Shown one piece after another: positions 46,698 to 57,128 of a stretch of DNA of 64,000 nt. The notes beneath the pieces are model-generated. The model was given only the letters and a program-made list of their open reading frames with translations. It ran no database searches and had not been told where the DNA came from. The stretch spans positions 2,976,001 to 3,040,000 of the forward strand of contig JAQOTA010000053.1 of NCBI GenBank assembly GCA_029532415.1. Reading direction: 5' to 3'. A program made the position numbers and the translations under genes. How positions within the stretch are numbered: position 1 is the stretch's first letter; every line of letters begins with the position of its first letter. The stretch is from Marasmius tenuissimus. Its lineage: Eukaryota > Basidiomycota > Agaricomycetes > Agaricales > Marasmiaceae.

Positions 46698-47120
46698 ATG
46701 GACGACTCCCCACCACCACCACCGCCAGAAGAGAGCACCCCGCCACCGCCTCCCCAGACTCACACCGGGTCTCCGACCGATTTCTTGAAAGGAGTTGTGG
46801 GGAAACGCGTGATTGTTAGGTTGAATTCTGGTGTTGACTATAGAGGTAAGTATTGCTTTTGTGCCAAAAATCCTAACTATGCACTGATCGTGCCGCTGGG
46901 AACCAGGCATCCTCTCATGTCTCGATGGGTACATGAACATTGCGATGGAGCAGACTGAGGAGCATGTGAACGGAAAAGTCACTAATCGATACGGGGATGC
47001 GTTCATTCGAGGGAACAATGGTGAGCAGACCAGTCTTGATCGCCCACCAGCCGGCTTGAACTTGATCTTCTCCCCCTTTCTTTCCCAGTGCTGTACATAT
47101 CGGCAGCTGAAGCCCTGTGA
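46698..47120 (+). CDS. LSM6: U6 snRNA-associated Sm-like protein LSm6
   Basis: Three exons, 46698-46845, 46907-47020 and 47089-47120, give 97 residues. After a Pro-rich leader the protein reads SPTDFLKGVVGKRVIVRLNS, then GVDYRGILSCLDGYMNIAME (Sm1) and GDAFIRGNNVLYISA (Sm2), an almost complete match to LSm6 of fungi and animals. LSm6 is part of the Lsm2-8 ring on the 3' end of U6 snRNA in the nucleus and of the Lsm1-7 ring that promotes mRNA decapping in the cytosol. The Pro-rich start is an unusual extension for this family. All exon phases fit. Confidence 0.95.
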
Positions 47121-47476
47121 AAAGGTGGCGACTCGACTCATGATCAGGTCTTGTCAATGTACCTCGATTCGGATGATTGCAATCAAATTTGTTGTTGATC
47201 CAAACAGTTTCGATTCCTGATATCTCCCAGCCACACCGCACCACTGCTTCAAGAAAGTTTGTAAATAGAGGGATTCCACGCGTCTGGCATGAGTTCCCAT
47301 CGCACGAAAGACCTCATCTCCCTATTCGAAGCTTGATCATTCTCACCTCAAGCGCATGATTGTGTATCCATCACGGCTGAAGATTATAGCTTTATATCTT
47401 ACTAGTCGCATAGGCTGTAAGGGCTCGCCCTCTATTCCTCGTTGACCGCCAGCTTTGACTTCTGGTTCTTCGCATC
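47121..47476. other. Intergenic region
   Basis: LSM6 3' flank and promoter of the DUF6533 gene. No gene or repeat is seen. Confidence 0.4.
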
Positions 47477-49127
47477 ATGGACGCAAGCATCCTAAAACTG
47501 CTCGATGATCTACAACTCGTCTCGGTAAGAACCAATATTTCTCCCTGTGTACGGAAGGTCTGAAACAAGTTGATTTCCAGTACTTCCATGGTTAGACGTT
47601 TCACCCATTCACAACAGAATCGAATCTTGACAAAACACTCAGTCGCCAGCGTCGCACTCCTCGTCTACGACTACACTCTAACATTTTCAAAGGAAGTCAA
47701 TCACGTCTGGACCTCTGCTGGGACCCTTATGAGGTGTATCTTGCTTCTCCAGAGGTACTTGCCTCTGGTGGATAATGGGGCGGTGTTGCTTCTACGTAGG
47801 TGACACGGTCGTCATCGCATAATCACTTACCTTTGGATGGGCTTTGATAGGACACTTTATACCACACCCGAGTAACAAGACTTGTCGGGTATTATATAGT
47901 ACGACTGGATGTAAGTCGCTGGTCCCACTTGTACGTGCTAGCCTTGACCCTTCAATATAGGGATGTCCTCCGGTGGAATAGCCTTATCAGAGAGTAAGCC
48001 ACGAATTCTCGAGTCTTATTCTGTACAAACCGAGTACTGAGCGCTTGAAACCTTTCTAGTGGTCCTAACCACCCGCGTCTGGGCGATCTGGGGCCGCGGC
48101 AAAATCTTCGGGACGCTTCTGTTGGTGTTCTTCCTTGGATGTTGGGCTCCCAGTATTCTCGTCCAGTATAAACTCATCCAGAGCGTTCAATGTGAGTACG
48201 TAGTAGATGATAGATTTTACTTCCGCTGACCCTCTCGACCTCCCAATAATCAATAACGAAAGTCGCTCAATCCATGCCGATAGTAAATGAAAGGGGATGC
48301 CTTGTAGAGTCTGCGAAACCGTATGCGTGGATATGTTGGGGGTTGTTGATGGTATACGAAGGGGGTCAGTTCTACATTGCATTGCGCTAGCGGGACCCCA
48401 CTGACGAGTTTTGAGTCAGGATTGCTCCTGCTCATGATATTTTCTTGCTTGAAAAGTTGGTCTCCAAGGTTTGTCTGCTTTCCCGCCCGTACTCACCGAC
48501 GGAACACGATTTAGACTGCTTGAAGAGTGCTACGAAGGGTAAACTTGCCAAGATTGTTTATACCGATGGTCAGTTTGGTGTTCTTCGATAGTTTTCAGAA
48601 GCTGATGGAAAGAGGTAATTTTGTCTCCTTAGGTATCTTGTACTATATGTACCTCTTCGGTTCGGCACTTCTCTCTTCAGCTGTTCTCTTGGCCACCGCC
48701 CACTTACGCCGACATTGTACTTTGTAGGTCTATCTCTGATCAATCTCGTGGTCATCCTTTGTTTCCCGGTGAGTTACACCGCTCGTAGCCGTACGTTACA
48801 GAGGAGATCCTAATCTATAACGAGCAGGGCAGTGTCCTAGTCGATCTGTTGGGATCGTGAGTTTTACCACCTTACACGGGAATACGTCGAGAATCTAAAC
48901 GCTTTTGATACTGTAGACTCGAAAGAGTGATGTACCCTATACTCACGAGTAGGGTCATCTTTCACATCCGTGCTCACACATCTGCGTCTACATCTGGCAG
49001 GGGTTCGATGGGACGACATTATCCAATACCCGCGAGTTCGACTTCAGCGTTACATACGTTACAGTTACAGGAGGGTGATATGGTGCAACACGATGTACAT
49101 GAGGATGGGATTGGGATAGCACTCTAG
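47477..49127 (+). CDS. DUF6533-type multi-pass membrane protein
   Basis: Exon 1 starts MDASILKLLDDLQLVS at 47477; a tiny exon (Y-F-H) follows, then VASVALLVYDYTLTFSKEVN and HVWTSAGTLMRCILLLQRYL. The Y-D-Y-x-L-T-x-x-x-E-V-x-x-x-W pattern is the signature of the basidiomycete DUF6533 domain. Further exons give hydrophobic segments (LTTRVWAIWGRGKIFGTLLL, VFFLGCWAPSILVQYKLIQS, YMYLFGSALLSSAVLLATAH) and a polar cytosolic tail (RAHTSASTSGRGSMGRHYPI) ending at 49127. The family has about seven helices and no known function. Internal exon borders between 47.8 and 48.9 kb are tentative. Confidence 0.7.
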
Positions 49128-49448
49128 AGTATACTGTTCTGGTTCTAATCAGTGCTTGGGATAATGCTCCTTATCTGGAGAAGCACGTATGTACACCTTG
49201 TTTTCGCTTTAGAACAAACCTCGTGGCGAATGGCGACCAGATCACTACCGAAATAGCTACGTAGAGTAGGGCGGTAGGTGTCTTTGTCTCTCGTTCGGCT
49301 CCTCATAACTCTGTTTTGTAGTGACGTCTCTCGCAATTGGAGAAGAATTGGAATACTAATCGTGAGGGAGGGACTGCTGATATAGACTGTAACTTTGTGA
49401 ATTAGGCTGACAGGTGACCGACTTGTACCCGTCCCGTGTCTAAAGAGC
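49128..49448. other. Intergenic region
   Basis: Between the DUF6533 gene and the copied TF2 fragment I see no gene, RNA or regulatory site. Confidence 0.4.
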
Positions 49449-49845
49449 GCGTGTGCTGCAGCTTAGATACCTTTTCCGTGTGGCTATTTCCCTAGTGGCA
49501 GCAAAATTTTGATTTATTCCCCAACATCACTTTCACCTTCCCCGAGGACGTCCTCGGGGAAGGTGAAAGTGACGACCTCCTCCAATCTCTCATTGACGTC
49601 TACTTCAAAGTTCTAAATGTCATCTTTCCTTCACCGACCCACCTTTGAACGCCAAGTCGCTGAAGGTTTACACCGACAACACACCCCATTCGGCGCTGTT
49701 CTACTCCTCGTTTGCGCGAACGCCTCAAGGTTTTCTTCAGACCCGAGGGTTCTCGCTAAAGGCGTCAAGTCAACGTTATCTTCCGGCTGGGACTGGTTCA
49801 GCCAGGTGCAATACTTCTGACCAGCATTCTCGGCTATACCAACGT
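49449..49845 (+). pseudogene. Copied fragment of TF2, rearranged
   Basis: This stretch matches the reverse complement of about 40165-40565 in TF2 with only scattered differences. It includes intron sequence (CTATTTCCCTAG before TGGCAGC), so the copy was made at DNA level. The coding frame is broken by a 24-base inverted insertion that creates a perfect palindrome (49527-49572) and by a small deletion near 49630. The match stops abruptly after CTATACCAACG at about 49845. It carries part of the fungal_trans domain (the stretch from SFTFPED to QVQYF) and has no start or zinc cluster of its own. Confidence 0.9.
49527..49572. repeat. Perfect 46-bp palindrome
   Basis: The two arms (49527-49549 and 49550-49572) are exact reverse complements with no loop, centred on GAC|GTC. 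The TF2 original has only one arm. Confidence 0.95.
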
Positions 49846-50089
49846 TTTGATCAACGGGTACTTAACAAAACGTCTTTTCGTCGTAGCGCGGTGGTTCGAG
49901 CCTAGGTCTGAGCTTGCCAGGCTACTGAGATTCAGAATGAGGCGAACAATTCGATCATGTGATCAACTCTGAACTCATGAGTCATTGTGGCTGCACCTTC
50001 GCACAACCTTGCCTTAAACCAACATATCTCTTTCCAACCCGCGCGTCAGCGCTTCAGCAGCCGTCTTTCCATCTCACTTTCCTTCCATC

Positions 50090-50576
50090 ATGCGCCAGCC
50101 TAAATTTCCAGAAAAGCTGCCCATTGATTCACCCCCCAGTCTTTACAGCAAGACCTACCCATATTACAAACTTGCAGTAGCGGTTTCTCTCAAAGAGTTG
50201 CGGAAGAAACTCCCAGATCTCCGAATTTGTCGCGATAATTATAATACAGCCACAGAGGCCGTGAGACATTACATGCCAAAGTATGCGGAACACCCTACGC
50301 TTCCGTACGTTCTACGTTTTGCCCTTCGAGCACACCACTCTGACACGAACCTCTGGTACTTTGGTGATTTTGCGATTTCAAAGCAAAGTCATTAGAATGA
50401 GCTACATACCGCACCCCCCAAACACAGAAGGCGGCGTCACCTTCTACCTAGTGTCCAACCGGTCGCAAAAATTATTGGACATGAGCAAGGACCAGGAGTA
50501 TTTACAGCAAGTACGAGATGTTCTCGACCTTGATGCGGATACGGAGTTTTTCTGGAAACGGTTGGGGTCAAGTTGA
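50090..50576 (+). CDS. Small orphan protein, unknown
   Basis: Two exons, 50090-50304 and 50384-50576, join in phase across a GTACGT...AAAG intron with a CTCTGAC branch-like site, giving 135 residues (MRQPKFPEKLPIDSPPSLYS to FFWKRLGSS). It has no signal peptide or membrane span and no domain I recognise; the middle reads VIRMSYIPHPPNTEGG and the end is Asp/Leu-rich (QVRDVLDLDADTEF). The two exons are also visible as overlapping open frames. It sits between the TF2 fragment and the MFS gene. It may be a lineage-specific gene or a remnant. Confidence 0.45.
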
Positions 50577-50830
50577 GGATGGATCCGCGTATCGTGTATC
50601 GCGTACTATCAAGAGGGGGAAGCTTTGAAAGCTCAGATTCTCACTTTGCCTTGGACGGATTGGTACTAGCGGGTATGAGCCGAGTTCTGAAGGCCGGAGC
50701 CACACGAAAGCTGACGACTGGGTTTTATCCCGCTGAGAGCAGGTTCATCGTGGCGTCCCAGAACCCGCTCGGATTCTTGTCCGGCTGTGATGGTAGATGA
50801 GATTGGGATAGCCCTCTGGATAGAATACAA

Positions 50831-52237
50831 CTACAACTTCCACTCGATCCCTTCTCCCGCCCGATTCCTATTTCTCCTCTTGTAGACCCACCTCAACCAG
50901 CCCACCAATACCGCTCCCAACAACGCAAACCCCGCATTCGTATAATGTCCTGTCCGATATGCCGGAGCCTCCTCCGCCTTGTATATATAAACCCCAATTA
51001 TTTGCCCTACTCCACCGAGCGAGACATTCAATGGTACCGCAAGTGTCGCAGCAGACGTCGATCCACCCAAATTTGCTGTCAGCCATGAAAGTAGGGGCGG
51101 TATACTCGCGAACGAGAATGACACCCCTATGCAAAGGATAGCGTATTTGGCTTTGAACGCCGTATGAGCCGGTAACGCCCCTTCGAGGAGGAAACATACT
51201 CCAGCAATGAAGAGCGAGAAGCCCGCGCCGATAGACCGAGCGTTGTATCGGTCTGATAACCACGATACGAGGACTGTTACTACGAATGCGATGGCGTAGG
51301 GTGGGACTGTGAACAATTGGGCTTGGAGGCCTGTGTATCCGAGGCCGGAGACGATAGTTGGTGAGAAGAGGGAGATACTGCTGAATGGCACTGAGATGGT
51401 TATGTATACGAGGTAGTGTATCCATAATCTCCAATCAAGGAGTGTACTGCGTGTTTCGGCCCAGGAGAGTTTGGCATGTCCGAGAGATTGGGAGTGACCT
51501 TGGAGGCGCGTTATAGCGAGATTTCGTTCCGATTCTGTGAGCCAGCCCTGGCCTCGAGAAGATTCGGGGTAGTCGGGGAAGAAACAGAATACGAGGATTG
51601 AAGAAAGGCAAGAAGGAATTCCTTCGATTATGAATAACCATCTCCAGGCTTCGAGTCCCGAAATCCCGTTCATGGATTTTCCGATCCCATATGCGATCGC
51701 ACCTCCAAACGCACCGGCGAGGGTTGCGCAAGCGAGGATGAGAGAGATTCGGAGAGCTCGTTCGTGAGGTTTGTACCAGAATGTGAGGAAGTAGACGAGA
51801 CCGGGGAATAGCCCAGCCTCAAACATGCCTAGTAAGAACCTGATAGCTGTTAGTTGGGAGAAATTGTGCACGAATCCTAGACAGATTGTCATGGCCCCCC
51901 AACCGAACATCAACAACGCGATCCACCGGCTCGGTCGGAACCGTTTGAGAAGGTACGTCGAGGGCGTTTCGAAGAGGATGTACGCGACCAAGAAGATCAT
52001 GAGGGCTGTGGTGAACTGGGAATTGGACGTTTGGGTGGATTGTTGGAGACTGTTGTTGGTGGATGCGTTGAGGAGTTTGGCGTTGCCGATGTTGGAACGG
52101 TCGAGGAAGCAGAGAAGGTAGATGAGCATTGCTGAGGGGACGATTCGAAGGTCGAGTTTGCGGACGAGACGACGTTCGTCAAGGTCTGAAAAGGTGCCAG
52201 TACCGGTGCTGCTTTCGCGGTCGAATTTTTCGTCCAT
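50831..52237 (-). CDS. MFS transporter, anion:cation symporter (Dal5/Tna1-type) family
   Basis: One open frame encodes about 468 residues from MDEKFDRESS (ATG 52237); an in-frame ATG at 52333 would add 32 residues, but a CCCCAG acceptor lies between and the family usually starts shortly before the first helix. The N-terminal block LDLRIVPSAMLIYLLCFLDR followed by SNIGNAKL is diagnostic of this MFS branch. Twelve hydrophobic segments are seen, with RFLLGMFEAGLFPGLVYFLT, WRWLFIIEGIPSCLSSILVF, FFPDYPESSRGQGWLTESER and VLVSWLSDRYNARSIGAGFS. The family imports carboxylates, vitamins and some sugars at the plasma membrane. Its 3' neighbourhood, two GH106 genes on the same strand, suggests uptake of products of those enzymes; this is inference. 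Confidence 0.85.
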   Translation of the reverse strand: MDEKFDRESSTGTGTFSDLDERRLVRKLDLRIVPSAMLIYLLCFLDRSNIGNAKLLNASTNNSLQQSTQTSNSQFTTALMIFLVAYILFETPSTYLLKRFRPSRWIALLMFGWGAMTICLGFVHNFSQLTAIRFLLGMFEAGLFPGLVYFLTFWYKPHERALRISLILACATLAGAFGGAIAYGIGKSMNGISGLEAWRWLFIIEGIPSCLSSILVFCFFPDYPESSRGQGWLTESERNLAITRLQGHSQSLGHAKLSWAETRSTLLDWRLWIHYLVYITISVPFSSISLFSPTIVSGLGYTGLQAQLFTVPPYAIAFVVTVLVSWLSDRYNARSIGAGFSLFIAGVCFLLEGALPAHTAFKAKYAILCIGVSFSFASIPPLLSWLTANLGGSTSAATLAVPLNVSLGGVGQIIGVYIYKAEEAPAYRTGHYTNAGFALLGAVLVGWLRWVYKRRNRNRAGEGIEWKL

Positions 52238-52333
52238 CGTGGGTTGGGGAAGCTGGGGAAAGTTAGATGAGTTTCGCTGTATATAACGGACATTTGTTAG
52301 GTCTGCTGATGAGGTCACCGGATGAAAAAACAA

Positions 52334-52747
52334 CGATAAGGACGGGATGGAGAGAATGGTCCTGGGAGAAGGTAATTAAGTCGCGCGCGGGCGTATTTAA
52401 CTGGTATTCACCAAGTTACAACCCATATAAATAGTCCATGCTGCTTTTCTAATCCCGAGAGAAGTCACGGAAAGACAGTATAAGAGACCGAATGGGAGAC
52501 AGAAAAAAAGCACGTTTGCCGCCGACTATTTTGGTAGCAATCTGAAAGCGTTCTGACGCGCGAGACGGGCGACCTCCCCGGGAGCTCTATGGGGTATACG
52601 CCACTCTTGAGTACCAGCTGACTCCCTAGGCTAAAAACACCAGGGAACAACACAAAATACTGGCTCGTGGACTCAACGAAGGTCCGGGCCAACCTTTCTT
52701 ACCGGATCCTACGGGTTCGAAAATATTTTACATTCAAGTACGGCTAT
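52334..52747. other. MFS promoter region and GH106-A 3' flank
   Basis: A TATATAAAT-like sequence lies around 52426-52436. The part from about 52600 on is the 3' end of the tandem-duplicated unit and is repeated at about 56955-57125, including CTAAAAACACCAGGGAACAA. No gene is seen. Confidence 0.5.
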
Positions 52748-55700
52748 TTACATGTCCAATACAATCGTCTCCCGACCGTACGGAATGAGGCGGAGAGGGG
52801 CCACCAACCCATAGTGTTGATTAGGTAGAAGCATTTGTGCAGTATCAGTGCGCAATTGACCCAAAGATCTCACTTGCGGGGCCTGCGAAAAGGAGTCAAC
52901 ATGGTATGCCCACTGCTATTCACCAACCAAATCACTCACCGCGTTGACAGCATTCAACAACGTACTTGCAACATCCACACGCAGCACGTTCGTCCCCTCA
53001 CGCACAAAAGACGTGATATCGACAACCGGACGCGTCAAATCAGCCGTGGGCAGCACCTCGCCATTCAACCACGCCTTCAACGTGTGCACTACAACCCCAA
53101 AGTCGAGTTGAATGCCTACGCCACCGTTTTTGTCGTGAGCCCACTCAAACGTCGTCGTGTAGGTCCCGACTCCCGAAGTGTTCGCGTGTCCTTCGAGTTG
53201 ATCCCAGGGAACCAAGCCTCGGTGACTGAGGTCAATGACCGGGTGGGGGACGAGGACTGAATCGACCTGACTCAGATCGGCTGGCGGTGTCCAGGCTGTG
53301 ATATTCAGCTGCCAACCCGTCAACTCCCGTTCGATTTCGCCCTCCAGCGAGAGATTGACCGTTCGTCGTTGACCATTCGACAACACGACCTCCTTTGACC
53401 CTGCCGTAAACGAACGGATCTCAACGTCAACGGGCCCCAATGACGCGAATACGTCTGAATCAGCACTGGATATATGTACTGAGGGTGCTGACACCCCTTC
53501 GAAATTGTCTTCCGAGGTCACAGCAAAGAGCATAGTTTGGTTAGCTGCTAGTTGCACGCCGGGGATGGTGATGTGTCCCTCGTCCGTAGCGTTCCAGATA
53601 GCCACAGGCGTAATATCACCACTCCAGGCATCCAAGATGAAAGGGGTCCCGGTGGCTTCCAACGTGAGGGTAACATTGATAGCGACCTCGTCTTGGTTGT
53701 AAAGGAAGAAGTGGGAGACAGTGGAATCCTCATCCCGGCGAATCGTATAAAGCGACGCAGACGATGGGTCAATGTGAGCGGCAGGAGAAACACCCAACGA
53801 CTCGAGCGCACCAGGAACGGCTTCCTCGTCATCTACGACTCGGACGACAGGTAACGCAGTGAGTTGCTGCAATAACTGGTTCACTCGTTCGCTCTGGGTA
53901 CCGTCCACGTCAAACCCCGGGATACCAACTGGAACACCACCGGCGATCACAATGGGTAGCCCGTCCTCTGCGAACTCTACTAGCTTCTCCGCGGCGTCGA
54001 CGGTGACATTTTGGATGCGGCTTAGAACGAAAGCCTTGTACGCTGGCCCCTCGATAGCGAGTCGCCCATCCGAGACGGAGATACCTGGTAGTTTGAAATT
54101 CTCCGGACTGACATATTCGTATGTGTACCCATCAAGTATGAGGGAGTCGCTTGGAAAAGGAGATACAAAGTACTGGGTGAGATTGTACGCTCTCCGGTAG
54201 AGCGCGACATCGACTTTAGGAACACCCGATTGGAGGATGTACTGATGTCGAGCCAAATAGGACATGTACCCATCATAATGGTTCCAAGCGGGCATTCGTG
54301 GACCGTGCATATCCGCAAAGTCGTATCTGACAGGGGACATGATTAGGAGTCAGGACTTGCTTGGGGGAAAAAAGACAAACGAACGAGAAAGTGCACAAGC
54401 CAGGCCAAGTCGTTTCGGGATAAGCCCCACTATACGAGTATCCATGGATCACCAACAGATTGACGTACCCTGCAAACTGTCTTTTGCTGTCCTCGAGCAA
54501 TTGGGCCATGGTAAAAGCCATTGCCCGGCCAAATCTAGCTCCTGTTTCGCTTGAGAAGATCGGGCGGTTTCCGAGGTGTACACCTCCGGAAAGTTGCCTT
54601 GCGTAATCGATCAGGGGGAGAGCGAGTGATTCGATTTCTGGAACAGCGGGGATTGCAGCACTGGCACCAACGTCGAGTTGGAAGTTGTATGCTGGTTGAT
54701 TGGAGAATTGGAGTCCGATGGATGCTGCCCAGTCGTTGAAAGCGAGCATGTACTCTGCATATAGAGAAGTCTGGAATGGGTTTTTGTGTCACTGGGAACT
54801 GAGGTCGTAGTAGGAAGCTAAGTTGCTCGCTTACGAGGGTATCCCGATAATCTTCCGTTAACGCCCACGCATTGGTCGTTCCTCCATAGTCAAAGGTCTG
54901 GTTGACATCGACACCTTTCGAGAATTCACCATCTACAACAAGTAGAAGCGTGCGTAAGCAGAACACACACGATACCTGGGGGAAAATCACACTCACGCCC
55001 CGGTACAAGTGCATGAAAGACAGGAAGTGCCTTATTAACACTATACCCGTGTCGCTCCTCAAAACGCTTCGCAAGATCAGGCGTCCACCATACCTGAGTC
55101 TTAAACTCCATACTATCCTGCCACATGTACCCCCCAACTCCTGGTTCCGCGAACAGCTCTCCGATTCCATCGCGTGATAAGATGTTCCGTTCGATAAAAC
55201 TGGAAGAGATATTGGCGCCTTTGGCAGAGAAGTGATCGATGACGAATGAACCCCATGAGCCGGGCTTGTCGTCTGCGGACCCGTTGAACCCCCCACGAGC
55301 TTCGGGGAATCCGGAACGTCGGTAGTAGTATGCTAAAAGGACGGACTGGGATGTTCCGTCTGATTCGGGAGTCCAAGAGACGGTTGCAGAGTTCTGAACT
55401 TGGTCGGTGAGATCGACTACGGTTGCAAAGTCCAGAGATACCCTCGTCGCGTTTCGGTCTTGGCCTTTCACGAGTTGTGCGCCAATAACGGCGATTAGGA
55501 ACTTTTGAGTCGTGTTTGCGCTGCGTATGATCCCTTCAGCGTCGACGAAGGGGATGATGACGGGGTCAGGTAAAGGTCCGTCGAAAGATTCTCCTGGGTT
55601 TAGAAAGTGAGACCCGAAGACTAGCTCTGTGAGCATCCCTTCTTGATCGACGTCTTCTGGTTTGACTGGGACGCCGGCACCTTGGTTGGGGCCTAGGGTC

Positions 55701-56082
55701 AAGTCCATCGTGAGTCCGTTGTCTTTCGCGGCTTGCGCGAGGGTTTTGGTCACGTCCAGGAAGGCGTCAGAGCCGAACGCGGCGTCTGTTGGGTCGATGA
55801 GGGCGTCTCCACCATAGGACTGGTAGCTATCGGGATTGTCAGCGGTAACCAACATAGCAATTGAAGATGGCCTCACCTGAGCAGTTCAAACCCGGAAGAC
55901 CCCACTTTGGACATTTCAGTGACGTCCCTGCGGAGGACTTCAGGATCTACGAATGAGTCCTGTATCCAGTAACGCCATTTTGGACCTGTTTTTGGGTTTA
56001 GGAATGTTCCGCGATCTTCAGGTTCTTTGGGGGATAATGCAAAGGCATTGACAGCGATAAGAATAATGGTGAGAGCAAGCAT
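52748..56082 (-). CDS. GH106-like secreted alpha-L-rhamnosidase, copy A
   Basis: Six exons fit exactly in phase: 55877-56082, 54997-55826, 54835-54932, 54385-54770, 52940-54326 and 52748-52882, encoding 1013 residues. The N terminus MLALTIILIAVNAFALS is a signal peptide. GH106-type blocks follow in order: LRRDVTEMSKVGSSGFELL, AAKDNGLTMDLTLGPNQGAG, VIDHFSAKGANISSSFIE, GVGGYMWQDSMEFKTQVWWT, PDLAKRFEERHGYSVNKALP, NDWAASIGLQFSNQPAYNFQ, PEIESLALPLIDYARQLSGG and a Gly-Tyr-Ser segment, then beta-rich C-terminal domains (ILDAWSGDITPVAIWNATDE, AWLNGEVLPTADLTRPVVDI). The last exon ends RLIPYGRETIVLDM. GH106 enzymes release L-rhamnose from pectin or glycosides. The family call is from motif memory; substrate is inferred. 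A TATA box lies at 56127-56134. Confidence 0.85.
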
Positions 56083-56126
56083 CTTTTCTGGTTCTGGGTG
56101 GAAGAGCTCACCGTGATGGACGTAGG

Positions 56127-56134
56127 TTTATAAA
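56127..56134 (-). promoter_or_regulatory. TATA box of GH106-A
   Basis: TTTATAAA lies 45-52 bases upstream of ATG 56082. The same octamer sits at a similar distance in the pseudogene promoter. Confidence 0.6.
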
Positions 56135-56171
56135 TTGGGACTCGGGAGATGAGTTCCGTTTTATTGTGGGT

Positions 56172-56182
56172 GTTGATTCAAC
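56172..56182. promoter_or_regulatory. Conserved GTTGATTCAAC palindrome upstream of GH106-A
   Basis: The palindrome starts 90 bases upstream of the ATG and 38 bases upstream of the TATA box. It is shared with copy B (60600-60610) and the pseudogene (29026-29036). It may bind a dimeric regulator. Confidence 0.5.
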
Positions 56183-57128
56183 TTGAGTCGCTTATATGCT
56201 TTGTTGCTTCGAGTCTGCATGTGAGTAGTAAGAGTGAGTGTCAAATGATGACGACAAGGGGCTCAAGCACCGATGAACCATTCGGAGGTATACCGACCAT
56301 GAAAACTTCGACACATTTGTTTGAACGAAACATATTTCCAACGCAATACCGATGACACTTGAAGCTTGAAGACCTTCCCCCAGTCCCTCTGATTGTCACT
56401 CACCCTACGTTGGCCGGCTTTGGGAGCCCGAGCAAGATCCCATAATGTAGATATTCGTGACTTGCATGTATTGATGAGTATTGAGGTCAAAGCTTGACCC
56501 AATTCAGATTACGCAGACGGATGCCCAATCCCGAGAGGCCCACATGCGATGGATAGACACTGAGAGTGGGTGCAGAGTTTCATACTATTCTGTTGACACC
56601 TGATGTGGTATGGAACGGGGGAGATATGGAAAGGAACGAGCACAATGTGGGAAGGAAGCTGAGAGGGTATGGGAGTCGCGGCGTAGACCACGAGCCTGGG
56701 AATTGATCGCCATCAACGAGCGATATCATTGGGTGAGCGGCTTGTGACAAACCGTGACCCACAATTCTCGTTCGTTGCCCGATACAACGGGGGGAGAAGG
56801 TAAAAATCCCAGAAAATTCAGGTTCAGTTTTCTCTACCAAACACAGACTCGCAATTATTGTGTCATGAGAAATTTGCGGTAGGTATGGTACAGAGGGCGC
56901 GGAGAGAAGAAAGACAGTTGTGGTCCACTCTTTCAAGTCTATGATGAGTAGTGACTAAATACCAGCTGACGCCCTGAGCTAAAAACACCAGGGAACAACG
57001 CGCCACTGGAAAACACTGACTTGGGGCTGAAGGAAGGTCCGGGTCAACCTTTCTCACTGACACCTACAGCTTCGAGTTCTCTATCTTCAGGAAAGATTTT
57101 ATTGCAAGACACATTCAAGTACGGCTAT

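Larger units (their letters stand above)
56083..57128. other. Spacer between the tandem GH106 genes
   Basis: The left half is the promoter of copy A. The right half is the 3' flank of copy B and is similar to the 3' flank of copy A. No gene is seen between; open frames in 56.5-57.0 kb have no family likeness. Confidence 0.5.

Noticed and set aside
49880..49900. GGTTCGAGCC, resembling a tRNA B box
   Set aside because: No acceptor stem, A box or anticodon arm can be built around it at normal distances.
56400..56430. CTTTGGGAGCCCG, resembling the 3' part of the double-hairpin core
   Set aside because: The match is only about nine bases, without the first hairpin or flanking duplication.
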